Source of the DNA: Himantopus leucocephalus
Taxonomy: Eukaryota > Chordata > Aves > Charadriiformes > Recurvirostridae
Length of the DNA stretch: 64,000 bases
Reading direction: 5' to 3'
NCBI GenBank assembly: GCA_003993805.1
Contig: RSEF01000013.1
Span: 19,829,715 to 19,893,714 of the forward strand
The translations under genes were made by a program, and so were the position numbers. Shown here piece after piece: positions 1 to 13,342 of this stretch. Numbering within the stretch: the stretch's first letter is position 1; every line of letters starts with the position of its first letter. The notes under the pieces are model-generated. The model ran no database searches. It saw only the letters and a program-made list of their open reading frames with translations, and was not told the DNA's origin.

Positions 1-1
1 T

Positions 2-235
2 CGTCCTGATGGAAACGCTGCCAAAACCAGGGAAAATGGAGACGCGGAAAAGGTTCCCCAGTTACGTGCAGAAGATGAAAGTGAAGAACCGTCTCCCTGT
101 GTTATTCCACTGAGACCCATGCCTATAGCACCTACAGATCCAGAGACCTCCCAGAATATTTTCTTCCTTATCGCTCAACACTCAGCATGCAAAGGGTTTA
201 TATCTACATACATTACACTAATGGGATCAGCTTAA
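2..235 (+). other. Open frame running in from the left edge, possible exon
   Basis: A 77-codon frame without its own early start, open from base 2 to a TAA at 233-235. The first part is acidic and Pro-rich (EDESEEPSPCVIPLRPMPIAP) and looks more protein-like than most frames here. The second part is hydrophobic. I do not recognise it. Chance is quite possible for a frame of this length. Confidence 0.12.
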
Positions 236-1722
236 ACCTTCCACCCTCCTGAAGGCGCAGCCAGGAGCAGGGAGAAAGCACATACGGACATCCGCACATT
301 TACAGAGTGAAAAAAAAATTCAAACTTCTGCTGCCACTGCAACTCCAGAGTCTTGACACCGTTTCTCCTCTCACTGCTTAAATCAACTTGCAGATAGCTG
401 GGGAGGGAGCAAGGGAAACAGTTTCCCTGGAGCACCGAATCACGTCGTCCAGTGGGTGATCACAGGTNTGAGTTTAGGATTGCCGTGGGGTGACTGAGCC
501 TGCCTGGCTGTACGCAGCCGGCACGTTCCCTGCGTGAGGAGGGCTTGCTCTCCACCCGGGTTCTCCAGACAGCAATTTCAGTACTCGTCGTACCCACCCT
601 CAGGGGGTGGGCAGGCGCCCCCACCTCCCCACTGCGCCCTAGAGAAGCCCCACGGAGCCACCCCAGGCCCTGGCCCTGCAGACCCATGTCCCGCTTCTAA
701 CAGCAGCTTTTCGCTCGCACAGCGTTTCACCAAAGGACTGCAAAGCATCAGTCAACCCAAATGAACTTCAACTTTGCTCCTCCGAGAATTCAGAAACAAG
801 CCTATTTTATGACTGCTAGAAATAAGAAATCTCATGTTTCTCCCAAGACCGCTTCCCAGCGCATCTGAGGAACCTGTGCAGAACCACCAGCCTCACCAAC
901 GGCACTGCCCACTTCCAGAGTTAACCCACGTCTGTTGAAATCTTGGGTCAAACTGGAAGCACACAACTTCTTTGAACCATAAAAGGTCTTCATTAATAAA
1001 CCCATTTGCAGAGTACTTTTAATATCAGTTCTCACCTCCTTCACAGCAAGATGGGTATGAGACAGATGGAAGAAAGGAAAAAAGCACCAAAAATAGTGCA
1101 TCCTCAGACGTGCCCTGAGCAGACCCAGCCCTGGCTTCGCAGCGGACTATCTTCCCTGTCGTATATCACACAGCAGTCAGAAGCTCAGCTCGTTGGTTTC
1201 TTAACAAGCTCTTCTGGTAAAAAAAGGCAGCGTGATGTGGGCAACACACTTCAGTCATGAACGGTGTGTAGAGCCAGCACAAACGGGAATGAAAGCAGGG
1301 CTTCGGTAGCTGGATGGGGCAGACATAATAACAAAACACCTCATGGAAGACATGGAAACTATATTTATAGTTTCAGAGAACATAGAGCAGGGGAGCGAGC
1401 ATGTGTGACCACGTAACCCACTGCTGAAATTAGCCCCTTCTGCAGATGAGTGATGGAGCCAACTGGAGCAGCTACTGCCCATTTTTTTTTATTAAGAAAA
1501 TGCTCGCTCCCTTGGGAATCATGCAAGGAAAGACATTTTAGGCTGGAGAACTGATAAATAGTCCTGGTTTTCCGCAAGGCATTGACAGGCTCACTCAGTG
1601 TTTTTGTAAGTCGGCACGCACGGATGGACAGCAGTGAATCAATGTGCCTACAGCACGCAGTTAGCAGTCACCTTGTGCCGTGCCTCCTACAGCAGTCATT
1701 TCTGCAGCTGCTATACTAAAAA
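236..1722. other. Non-coding stretch, nothing identified
   Basis: No gene, repeat family or splice structure that I can support. A single N sits at 468. Confidence 0.5.
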
Positions 1723-1804
1723 AATGTCTTTCCTGGACCTGCTTACCATGAATGCCCTGGAGACAACTGAATTAGTGGAAATGCAGGCTGCTGTTGTCAT
1801 ACCG
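1723..1804 (+). other. Exon-like segment with a strong splice donor
   Basis: An ATG at 1723 opens a frame reading MSFLDLLTMNALETTELVEM and on to VVIP, ending at a consensus donor (gtaagt at 1805). Its phase does not match the exon-like segment at 1981, so the two do not join as simply drawn. Unrecognised; weak evidence. Confidence 0.12.
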
Positions 1805-1980
1805 TAAGTAGTTCTGGATTGAGTTGCCTGCCTGCCCGTCCCCAGCGAGCTCTTTACATCTATCCGAGCTGATCGATTTTCCATCAGTTTTCTGCGGGAT
1901 GAGTTCAGATTCCCCAGCCTCAGGTATGCGGAAGGAGCGCGTGAGTTAATTCACTAAACTGCTCCGTGATCCTTCCACAG

Positions 1981-2181
1981 TCTCTGCAGGAAATGCAATC
2001 TGTGCCAATGAAGACTGAGCAGACCTTGTTCTGCTTACTAAAATCGTTTGTAAAGAGGTACCCTGTCTACAAATCCCCATTTATGAACGATCGCTGGGTG
2101 CCAAGCACAGCAGTTACCATGAAACCAAAGAAGCTGGAAACAAAACTAAAGGAAATAAAGATGCAGCCGGAGGAGGACTGA
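1981..2181 (+). other. Possible terminal exon of an unrecognised gene
   Basis: A frame of 66 residues follows a good acceptor (branch-like actaaac, then ccttccacag ending 1980) and ends at TGA 2179-2181. The translation has a balanced, basic, protein-like composition (LLKSFVKRYPVYKSPFMNDR, then MKPKKLETKLKEIKMQPEED). An AATAAA lies near 2638. I cannot name it. It could be the last exon of a small gene that begins left of the window, or a chance frame. Confidence 0.25.
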
Positions 2182-2865
2182 GGAGTCCTGGAAAGGAGGA
2201 AAAAAACCCAGTAGACCAGACTAATGATTTTAGAACTCTGTACCGAACTCGGCCCACAGTTTTCTCAGACTTAGTCATCTAACTCTACCATTAGGTTTTC
2301 CTTCAAGTCCGTTCCCCCTAAAATCAACATAAATAGCTACGTCCTTACGACTTTATTCATAGAGTTCCCCACAGTTCTCTGAGTCACAGCCAAAATTCTG
2401 TTTGGAGCAGTTATTTTGGGTATAACTTTATTATCAATGAATGATTGAATTCAAAACTGACTTCTTTTCTGGTCAGAGAGTTTACTACTGTTTCTTTTAT
2501 ATTTCATTCTGAATTTCATTTTTTCAGTACATTCCTTTTCTGGAGCAATCGTTCGCAGAGATGATACAAGCAGGGTGCTTGGACAACAGCCTTCCAGTAC
2601 GGGGACTTTACTGGCAAGAGTATAAAACCCTAAGAACTAATAAAATACTCCAGACTCCCCAGGGCAAAGCATGCGCACGATAGGAAGGCTCACCCCCTGA
2701 ATGGATTATAAACACACACCGTGCGTCGTTTCCCCAAATTCCCTTCCCCCGCCCCGCCCGCTTTTTAACACAAAATGAGATAAAAGACAAAAATAGCTTT
2801 GAGCGTACTTGAAAGCTTGATCTAGTAATGGAAGAGCTGAAAGCGCTGCTCTCCTTGCAGCTTAC

Positions 2866-3045
2866 CAGCCGCGGCAGCGGTTAGGAAAAGCCGCCTGCCC
2901 TCGGCCGGCGGGGCGTTCTCACGGCGCCGCGGTCGCGTGCCGAGATGTGCCTGTCCCGCGGGGTGCCGGGGCGGGCACGGCACCGCGAGGGCAGCGCCTG
3001 CCAGGAGCAGGGGAGACGGGAACGAGCCTCGCGGGACGCAAAGCA
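2866..3045 (-). promoter_or_regulatory. CpG-rich patch, candidate promoter or first exon
   Basis: This short block is strongly enriched in CpG (several cgcgg and gccggc runs), unlike the AT-rich sequence on both sides. On the minus strand a donor-like CTG|GTAAGC occurs at its left edge (intron from 2865 leftwards), so it could be the first exon of a minus-strand gene lying left of the window. In mammals the gene next to SH3RF2 on that side (GRXCR2) is on the opposite strand, but no GRXCR2 coding sequence was seen here. Inference only. Confidence 0.25.
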
Positions 3046-3051
3046 GAGCTG

Positions 3052-3093
3052 TAATAATAATAATAGTAGTAGTAGTAATAATAATAATAATGA
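3052..3093. repeat. (TAA)n/(TAG)n microsatellite
   Basis: A trinucleotide tract that changes unit: TAA repeats, then TAG repeats, then TAA repeats again, directly beside the CpG-rich patch. Confidence 0.95.
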
Positions 3094-5350
3094 TATCACC
3101 AGAAAACAGATGCTGGAAATTCTAACGCCATTTCGTCACAGCAACAACCAGACCCAAACCCACATCCACGCGGGAAGGGCGCGTGTTTGCACGGGAAGGC
3201 GGCACCAAAAACACTGCAATTCAGTGCACATATACACCCACACAAACACTTCCATTTAACATGCACAAGTAAAGCTTTCATTTCCATTAATTTGCACAAT
3301 AAACATCTCCACTAATTATACACTGTGCTTACACGAACCACCTGCCTGAAGCCATCAGATTTTACGCGGGGTTCCTGTCAGGTCTCATAAACCGAACAGG
3401 GCCGGATCAGATGCTTGGGCGAACAGCCTCCTCACGGCACGCCCGGCTGCCAAAATAATGTAATCGGTTGCAATTCTTCCTTCTAAATGGGCAGAACAGC
3501 AGCAAACTCTCAGCTGCGTCTGCCTCTTCGATGCTGTCCGCCCATTGTCTTCACAGATCCCACAAGAAGGCTATTGGGTTTTCCCCACTTTTTTTTTCCA
3601 TTGGGATGCTTATTTTTGCCGTTTACTAAAATTCCAGTTCTTTGCTGGTTTCATCCTTCCTACCGACCGCCCTGTGCCAGGGTGCTTTCTCACTCAGAAA
3701 CGGCCACATTTCAGGAACTTCACTTTTCCTCTGTGCTTTTTACAGATGTTGGAGAGAGAATTAATACAAAAACCTCTGAACTAAAGTGCCTTAATAATGA
3801 CTCGAGGCTATTGTATATGGCCACCCCACCGGCGGGACTGCTGCCAAAGAGGGATTCACATGCAAACCAGCGTGCCCAGCAGCACTTCTCCCTTACTTTA
3901 CCCTCTCTTCCCGCAGATCCCAGCCGCAGCAGCACGCCCGGGGTGGGTGCTGCTCCCCCCGGGTCCGACGGCACACACAGACCTCCCGCTGCTGCCCTGG
4001 CCCTCACGGTGGGCTCACGAGAGCGGTGGTGCTCTACAGCACCCTGCTTCAAAAGGTGCGCAGGAACACGCACAACATCCCAGCAAGCCCGCCAGCAGGC
4101 CACCAAACCTTGCCCGCTGCCCACCACCTCTCCTGTAAAATTGTCCCAGTACGCTGCAGGACCAGAGCCTAGAGGTGGAATTTGGTTTTCCAACGCTGCC
4201 AACCTGTGAAGATCAGCCTGCCATGCCCAGGTGAGCCCCAGCAGCGGCCAAAGCGGTTCTCTTCCTTTTCAGAGCAAGTCATTTGTCACCAGACCCCAGA
4301 AGAAGAGAACACGGGCGCTCCTGTCTAGGCAGTAAAGTCACCTTCTTAGCTGATTGCAAAGCTCCTTTGCCTGATCCAAAACATTCAGCTAAAGACCCAT
4401 CTTACATAAACGCTTCGTTGCATATCATTAGTGCTCTTCCCTGGACTCTGGAGATTTCATATATTTTAAATATTTTAGAAAGTGGCATTACAAGGATTTT
4501 ATACATGTGGGACTTGGGCATGCAGTTCAACTGAACAGAAAGCAACAAATGTGAGCGCAGGTACTTTAGACATCTGCGCTGGTGTTTCAGAGACAGAAAG
4601 ACAAAAGAGCCCAGAGACTTTCAGTCCTTTGCTCAAACCCTCTCCTTGAGGGGTCCCCACACACCCACTGATGTGCTCAGGATCGCTTCCCTTTGGAAAG
4701 TGCTGGTTCACTAAGGGCACAATTGCCCAGAAACGCTCATTAGAGAAGAGAAGGCTCAGAGATCAAGATGGGGATATTATTGTCATTCCCCGGCAGCTCC
4801 TCGTCCCTCAGCCAACGGGGACAAGAGCTGACCTGGGGGCACCACTGCTGCTCCCTTACGGAAAGGCTCAGCCCTCACCGAAGCACCGGAGAGGAATGCA
4901 GCCAGAGGAGCAGGAGCACGTCCTGGTCCTGGCCAGGGAGAGGGGGGCAGATAACCAGAGAGGTAGAACACACATCTGGGGCACTATTACGTGAGTATAA
5001 CTAAGCGTGGAAATGGGCCTTTTGCCCCTTCAGGGTTTCCCTGCAATGGGAGGGCTTCTGGGTTTGTCTGTGATGGCAAATTCCTTCCCCAAAGCCAGTA
5101 CGATCATCAAAAGCCTCCACCCCCCAAAACTCAGCTTGCAGGAGAGATCACACAGCCTCAGTCCGAACACGGTCCAAGGCATAAATGCGATTTGCCACCT
5201 CTTTGAGACAGAGCTTCCTACAGCGACCCATGTCATTGTGACCTGCCTTCCCCCAGAATTCAACAGACAAGCATGGAAGGGGTTAAATGCCCCTTGTTTT
5301 AAGACAATGTCAGGCTTCCCTCACAGGATGAGCTGTAGGACTCTCAGAAG

Positions 5351-5444
5351 GCAGGCTGGAGAGGAGGCAGTGTGTAGATGTGCCCCCCACCATGNCCCGG
5401 CTGGCCAGGAGAGGCTGGCAGCGTGTAGATGTGCCCCCACCATG
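5351..5444. repeat. Imperfect tandem duplicate around a single N
   Basis: Two similar segments of about 43 bp, each ending gtgtagatgtgcccc...accatg, lie on both sides of the N at 5395. This is either a diverged short tandem repeat or an assembly join of overlapping contigs. Confidence 0.6.
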
Positions 5445-8348
5445 GACACGCTTCAGCAGTGGGTGCCAACCCCTTTGAGGCTCCACCTAAAGCCACCTGA
5501 GGGACCCACTGGCCAGGTCTCCCCCATCCTCTGCCCCATCACAGGCGACACAGGGCACCAAGAATACCATCCCCGGGGCAAGGTCTGGGGTGCTCCGCAC
5601 CCACACACCTCTGCCCTCCACCATCCCGCTCGCCAGATCCTTTTTCACCAGCCTGGAGCGCTCCCTTCGCACGGGGCTGTCGTGCACCGGCAGTGCCTGT
5701 GCGGATGTTTGACGTTCCCACCGGCTGTCTGCACGGACCACGCGCCTCTGCCAGCCCACAGAACGGACCCGCACGTCACTCGGAGAACCGGGGTGTGCCC
5801 CGGGACATCGTCCCTGCCCCCAGGCTTGTTAGGGTCTCGGTGTCACATGCTGCTTCTGAAAAGCCTAACTTCATCATCTGAGCTCATCAGTCTCCGTGGC
5901 AATGTATTTGCAATTTTCAGTGAAATCCCTGAGAAGTTCTGCAAAGAATGATTTTTTTCCTTCTTGCAGCACACGAACACCGCACACAGCCCCCCTCTTG
6001 GGCGGATCTATTCTGGGCCCAGTCCAAACTAACACCCCGAGTTATTTGCGAGGCTGCACTTCACTCCAGATCTCCTCCCAGAAAGCCCTTACAGGCACAC
6101 GGCTACAGTCAGAAATCGCCGTCACCCCGCGGCCACTGGCCAGGAGCTGCGGGCACCCACGCGCCAGGACAGACCTCAGCTGCACACACCTCTCGGGTAC
6201 CTACATCAGCACAGGAGGAGCAAAGGAGTCTACCACAAAAGAGTTTGCCTTCTCATCTCTGGAATGAAACGAGAGTCACTCTCAAGCATCTCGATTAACT
6301 GCCATGGCGCTGACGACCTGCACACCACGGCCAAGGGTAGAAGAGAGACTGCTAAAATTGTGCCAAGAGAAATAACACTGATGGGCTTCAGCTGCAGGTC
6401 CATATGCGTGTAGAACAGATGGTGTGGAGGTGTATGAACAAGACCACGCTACTCTCCAAGGCTGGAGAGACTTCAACTGTCGTCTAAAGCCTTTTGCTTA
6501 CGCACAGACAGGAGGACGCAGACAGCTCAGTGAGGACGGGGCAGCCAGAGCCACCCCCAGGAAGGCACCAGTGTCCTCCTCCACCCTGGAGCAGTTGACC
6601 TCCCTCTGCAGCCGTCTGGAGAGCCTCAGCCCCGGCCCACGGCGGGAAACTGCAGCAGGGCCAGAGCCCAGCACCAGCCGCGGGGTGGGAAATGCCGTGG
6701 GACAGGCGGACGCTCCTGCCCCAGCGCGGCAGCTCTCCCGCCTGGCAGAATGTGGGACTCAGCAGCTGCTAACGCTTCCTGTACCTCCACCCTTAAAATA
6801 GAGCCTGAAAGGTAAAAGACTGTTTAATAACACTTTAACAGCTGTAGAGAATGGATTTGACAGGACCAAGATCCTCAAAGTTACGCAAACGTCATTTTCT
6901 CTAGTGTAAAACCTAACAGGGAAACATCGTGTCATTATAAAACCGCCCAAGGAGCAGAACACGGTGCACCTCAGGTGGAACTGAAATTCCCTGTCTCCCC
7001 AGGCAGCTGGCAGGGTTGTTCACCGAAGGCGACATTCACACTCTGCAAAGGACCAGCAAAACAGAAGCTAAATGGCACGGAGCAGTATTAGTGGTTTTTG
7101 TAGACCCCCCAGTTTTCACCCAAACGAAAGAAATCGCAAAGAACACACGGCGATGGGTTGGTACAACGGCTCCACCCGGTTATCTGCTCACTGCAGCAAC
7201 GGATACCTGTTCCTGCAGGCAGCAAACGCGTTCACGCCACTGAAAGCCTGGGTATCGGCGTGCCGTCATTTGGTCTTCCCCCGTTGCACCTGCATTATTT
7301 GGACTTTTACCAAAAGCTGTGCTTTTGTAGGAGTTTGGAAGACGGTTAATTTCACTTTTTTTTCCCATTGGAAGTCACATTCCCCTCCCCCCTTCTCAAA
7401 ACCAAAAGATTAATTAAAGCAGCGTTGGTTTTCCATTCCCTACGTTAGCTCCTATTTGGTCTGAAAGCTTAATAAACTATTTCTGGCATACAATGAAATA
7501 TTGTGAGTTAAATTCAGATGAGAGTTTGCAAGCAGTGTCTTTCTTAATTATAATCAAAATGCTTCCAGAGGAAAATACTAGAGTCAGCATATAATTTCGG
7601 TATTAGTGAAGAGGCTGTGGAAATAAAAGTGAGAGAGGGTACCCTGACTGCAAGTTTGTCAACCCACTCGTCACCAGCGTGTCTGCACTGGTGTGGAAAT
7701 GCCATCACCACACGGAGCCCATGAAAAAGGTGATGTTCTGCACTTAACCAGCTGCGTGCTAAGACGAGGCGTCTCCCCTCACCCCACCTTCCCCGTTTTT
7801 CACCTCCTCCGTCAAGGGGCAGCCATAGCGCATCTGCGAGGGCGTCGCACGAGGTGCCGTGCCCCCGGCTGCAGGCTCCTCCGCTTCCTCCTCCCACTGC
7901 CCGCGGCCCCGCCGACAGCCCTTGCAGCTAACCAGGGCGGTTAATCATTATGGATTCGTTCCAAAATAAAAAAGAATTCAGTGTTTATACCTCGCTATAA
8001 CGCTCAGATTCAGCCGCACCCGGGTTTTAACCTGAAAGCCACTAATGTAGAAAGAAATCCCTATCTGAAACACAATACATACCTAAATGTGTGCTGTAGC
8101 TAAAGAGACATTAAAAAATAGGAAATTCGGATCCAATATATATTTATAATTCATTTTCAGTAGGAAAAAAATAATAATTCTTTAATCTATATTTGAGCCC
8201 TAAATGTTTTTTGAAAGTGAGCACAAAAGAAACAGGAATAGAGTAAAGCAGAAGCTTGATTTTCAATTTGAAAGTACTTCAGGGAGCAATTTTCCCGCTA
8301 TCTACTGCAGCTTTGGGTGTGTTATTTTGTTATCAGCCCAGAAGCGTC

Positions 8349-8383
8349 TTTTTTTTTATATATATATATACACACACACACAC
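8349..8383. repeat. T-run plus (TA)n(CA)n microsatellite
   Basis: A run of T (8349-8357) is followed by TA repeats to 8370 and CA repeats to 8383. Confidence 0.95.
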
Positions 8384-11300
8384 GTGACTGTTCAGCACAT
8401 TACAGTACTTTAAGTTGTCATCCGAAGCTACCAGTACGCTGATTTCTGGTGTGCTGAATCTGAAATTCCTTTCATACACCGCAGAGACCCGTTCTGGAGC
8501 CCCTCCACAGCGCCAGCGCTATCGGCACACCGTGCAGATTTAAATGCCTTGCAGTTACGGGGCCCACGGCACCCCTGGAAATAGACCCTGTTCACGCCGT
8601 CAGCCCCACCGCCCGAACCCTGCTGGAGCGGCGCGAGGAGAACGGGGGGTGCGGACCCCCGGCGCCAAGGTCGACGCCTGCAGGTGAGGCAGCGCCTGCC
8701 GATGGAGGTCCATCCTCCCAGGCAGGGGGGGCAGGTGATGACGTGTCCCCACTCCAGCACTCTCATTTCCCTTTATGAATGTCCTATTTCCCTTATTTAC
8801 GAGTCCCTTCACTTTTCCACATTAAAAATGGGCTCTCGCGCCTTTCATGCTTGCCACGCTGCACCATCTTCTCATCGTCATGGAAGTTTTTGAAGCTTCG
8901 TAGAGCATATGTAAGATGAATATTATGATCTCACCTTTTTATACTTGCTGAATATTTAAAGATTTTTAGCTCCCTTAAAATAAATCTTTTCCAATTGGAA
9001 GGACAGAGGGCTACTGTTTCCATAACAACCACTCCTCAGAAAATTTTCTTTTGGTAAATACAGCAGAATTAACTGCATCGTTTTAATGTTTAATCATATT
9101 CTGTTAGACATGTATGAAAAAAGGTAAACTTCAGTTCACCTTGCCTCTCTGCCATCTGTCTCATTGACCAAAATATAGCTCCTTTCAAACAACCGAAAGA
9201 TAGTAAAAGAAAAACACCTGTGAACTCATTCATTATGCTGTTAAGCAAGCTGATGGGCACCACTGGAAAAGCAATAAGATTGAACATTGCTGATGCATCT
9301 TCCATCACTGCAATTTCCACAAGGTTAGAAAAAGTCACATTGGATAAAATCTGGGGAGTGCTAAGGCGATGGTCTGGGTAATAAATGCAAAAAGGCGTTC
9401 TCCATTTGGTTTTAGGCGCAGAGAAACTCGAATCAAGTGCTCCTGGCAGAAAACCTAAAATCAAGGTGTGATTTCCCTGATTTGGATCCCGGAGGAGCGC
9501 AGGCAGTCTGTGGGGCCGCGTACAACCCGTCTAGCGGGTGTGAAAAACATCTGCACCCTTCTCGTCACAGAGGAACGGAATAGCTGGTTGGGAGGATGAC
9601 TGCAGGGGTGAGGGTATCTCACTCGGCATGCGCAGGGGCGGAACCCGGACCTGTGCAGCGCAGCAGACTCGTGGAGTTTGGAAAGACGCCGTTGAACTTC
9701 AGCGTGGCCGGAGCTCGGGTGCATTCCCAGCACCGACTCCGTGAGGCCCTGAAGAAATGAGGCTGTGGTGAGCCGTCACCGCGGCTGCCCGCCGCCGCCA
9801 CCACGGAGCCGGGGTTTGATACAGCAGCAAAAAGAAGGTTTTGTCAATATCCCTTTCTAATCAGTCCAGTCCATTTCTAGGATGTTTCTGAGTCTCTGCG
9901 CATTCTCTCCCATGCCTACTCCACTGAGCAGTTCATTGCCAGAAATGCCTACGTGTAAGAAAAATATTGGCGACAGATTACCCATAGAAACCAACGCCAA
10001 ACGCCCGCCTGAGCGTTCCCCCGTGCTGAAACCCAGCGCGGAGATCGCAGCTCCTCCACCCAGAAACGGGAGAGCAGCTGACCTGCTAATCAGATCAAAA
10101 CTGCTCGGACCTCAAATTACGTTCCCACGTACGAATGAACTATGAAATTGGCATTCACAGGTTAAAAGTTTTCACACAAAGCTCAGTAAACAGTTTTCAC
10201 CCAGTTGAAAAAAAAAAATTTAAATTGATCTTAAGCTGCTTTTTGCCATGCTTTAAGCTATCTAACGTATTAGACCTTATACATTTCTGCCCATTTTTAA
10301 TAAGAAGAGCTCAGCACAAACTACAGCAGGTAGAATACATTTACCATATGTAAATATATTTGTATGGACTCTTAATAAAATTCACTGCAATGCTATTCTG
10401 GCTATTTTTCTACTACAAAAAAGCCTTTAGCTTTAGCCTCAAAAAGATAAAAAAGCATCTCTCTCCTTAGCAAGTAGAGAAAGTACTGCGTAATGACCCG
10501 AGAAGAAAGAATATTACAATTCATCTATTTTTTAACCTCTCAGAATAATAAATTTGAAGATCTGACTTGCAACCTCAACTAAAAAGCTGCTTTGAAGCTC
10601 TTGATAAAGAAAACATTTCATAAAGGCCATTTCTTCCTCAAGATGGCTCAGCACCACTTACGGAACCCAAGACACAATTCAGGTTGTGCCAGAACATCAC
10701 TGAGCATTATCCTGGGCCACTCAACTTGAGTGGAGCCCGGGTATTTTAATCTACACACAGACGCCCGTACTGCTGCATTATCGCAGAGAAAAGGGAGCAG
10801 AGAAAAAAGAAATCAAGAGGCAGGTACCCACTGAAAGAAATGCAATAAAGCAATTAGGCTCTGAAGTTAAAAGCTATAGACATAGTGTTATGGCAAACAC
10901 TGCTAAACCACGAAATGAGATCAAAGGATGTGCCCGTCGTATTGGAAGCAGCCAAAAGGAAGAATAAAAACCGCTGTAAGAGCAGGTTCCCTCACGCTGC
11001 TTTTGGAGTACATCGCTGACGACTAACCAACTTGTTCTAGGACATGCTGTTAAATCCTGGTCTGAAAGCACCCGGCCTTACCCAGGCATCGCTTTGTGAA
11101 ACGCAGTTCATGTAGCTGAGGGCAGTTATTTTCCCAGAAGTTTTCATCGAGAGAAATCTTGCCAGGAGATCTGTCTTTGACATCAAAAGGTCCCCGTGTG
11201 CTGCTTGGAGGCAGCTCCGCCACGGGCAGGCACCAAAGTGCATAGCGGGGATCGCGGCAGCCGGGAAACGGGCCCTGAGAAGCAGGGGACCTTGGGCGTC

Positions 11301-13325
11301 TTCCAGCTGTGTCCCCTCAGCGGTACCTCAGCAGCTAATTAAGCTATCAACTTTTCAGCATTTGAATGAGCTCATACATCTCTGTACAGCATCACCATAT
11401 GTTGTTTAGACAGACCATTACTGCTACTTCATTCTGGGCCAAAAAGCTGAAATTAAAAGACATCCCTCTGGAAACACTTAAGCAGTGTGGTTCCCTTGAA
11501 AATGCGGACAGGTTGTCTCAAGCCCATCAAGCTTCAGGAACTTTCCCTTCCTCCTGAAAAGCGACTCTCCCCTTGGCCGCCTCCTGCCGTGCTCGGCGCG
11601 GCGCCCATCCCCGCTTCCCCAGCGAGCGGCGCTCAGCACCCAGCCAGAGCACAGGCGACGGTCGCCCCCACTGCAGCGGGCATCGGTCCCGCTCCTATGA
11701 TGGCACCTGAATCCACAGGACATCAGGCAACTCCCAAGACATCTGTTGACTGAGGTTTTCCTTCCCCCACCCTGACTCCATCACAGGTGCTCCCAAATCA
11801 CTATTCATCAAAAGTCTTATTCCTGCCTCAACCCTTCCACGACCTCGTGTGATCACCTGATAGCTGCGTCCCAAACCGATGGGTCCTTCATCCTCCACAC
11901 ACTTGCATTTACCCAAGATCGCTTCCAAGTCTTACTCATCCAGTTTAAACTGCAAAACCCATAAAGCCTTCAAAACTGTCCACGTTGAGCCAACGTCTGG
12001 GCCGGACAGAAGGTTCTGCTGGCGGCAGCCCAGCCCTGCCGGGAGAAGGGACCGGCTCTGTCCCCTCGCCCAGCACCTGCCAACGGCCCCTTCAAAGGAC
12101 AGCCACGATTTACCAAATAACCCCTTTCTCCTGGTGCACGTGGACAGAGCAAACAGCCACCAATGGTGCGAAGGGGCAGAAAGCGCCCCTGCCACCGGCC
12201 GCCCACGGGTCTCCCGCATGTCCCGGCTGGCCGGGCCGGCTCACGGGAGGTGGAGAAAACCTCTTCTGCAACCAGGTGAAAACAAAACCCTGTTCTTTTC
12301 TCTCCAGCAGCACCTTTTTGCTGCAGCTTCTCCTTCCAAGCATTAAGTGCACTTTCCATATCAAAGGCAAGAGGCCGATCTGGCTGCATTTGATACCTGA
12401 AGGGCTTTTTTCTTCTGACAGGCAGCGCGGAGGGTTCAGGGATAGCGCAATCAAGGGAATACCAACACAATCGGCTCCTCGGTGAAAGCTGCCTGCGTGT
12501 AGCGATACCTCGTGGTGTCTGCAAAGCAATAAGCAGTGGAAAGAGTTGTTCAAGCTAAGAGAAATGTAAATTGCTGAATTTGGAATTATTGGGTAATAAA
12601 GCAAACCTCAGCACAGTAGAGGAGGAGGGAAGAAAAAGCCATACCAGAAGTCACAAGACACGCAAGAGTAAGCCGTGCTATTCCATGCTCCTGGAGGCTG
12701 ACTCACTTCCAGCCAGCAGTAGCTTTTCACTCTGTTTGGATATCGATGCGTGCAATGTTTTTCTGTCACTCGAGCACCTGAAAACACCTTTCAGTAATTA
12801 CAAGCAAATAAAGTCTCACACAAGGAGAGCATCCACCTTTTCTAGAGAATTTCAGCGCTGCCTTTGCCCAAACACTGTCGAGCCACCACCGCGTGCGGCG
12901 ATGCAGCCCTGTAAGCACTAAGGTCGTTCCCGTTCTCCTTCCCACGCCGTGGCCACAAGCAGTCCCGCAGGGCTACAACCCCCGTGGGCACGACACGAGC
13001 CAGCACCCGAGGACCCGGGTTAAGAGAAGCCCTCGGGTGCAAGGGTGACAACGAGAGGGTGGAGGTGACACGGGGCAAGAGAAGCAGGAGCATCCCGAAG
13101 AGCAGATCCTTCTGCAGATTCACTTTGCCAAGATGGATTAGACAAAACCCATCAATACGCATCAAAAGAAACAAGTCGTTTCCCAGGTGTTTGCCAATCC
13201 TACGTACGTGGCTCGCTAACTGAGGAAAATGCGAATGAAGAGGGCTCTGCAGAGGGCAGGAGAACGTGTCCTGCCCTGGTCCCATGGCATTGCAACATAG
13301 TGAACTGTTTGGTCAAATTCCCCTC

Positions 13326-13342
13326 AAAAAAAAAAAAAAAAG
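13326..13342. repeat. Poly-A run
   Basis: About 17 consecutive A residues. No recognisable retroposon body lies upstream of it. Confidence 0.9.

Noticed and set aside
3487..4209. 240-codon plus-strand open frame
   Set aside because: Ser/Pro/Arg-rich, overlapped by a 160-codon frame on the other strand, with no recognisable domain. Best explained by composition.
5007..5951. 314-codon plus-strand open frame, the longest in the window
   Set aside because: It spans a single N flanked by near-duplicates and is low-complexity and Pro/His/Cys-rich, with no domain. Frame continuity across the N is not trustworthy.
9090..9464. 124-codon minus-strand frame with a balanced composition
   Set aside because: Looks somewhat protein-like but has no recognisable domain and no splice context that I could support; left uncalled.
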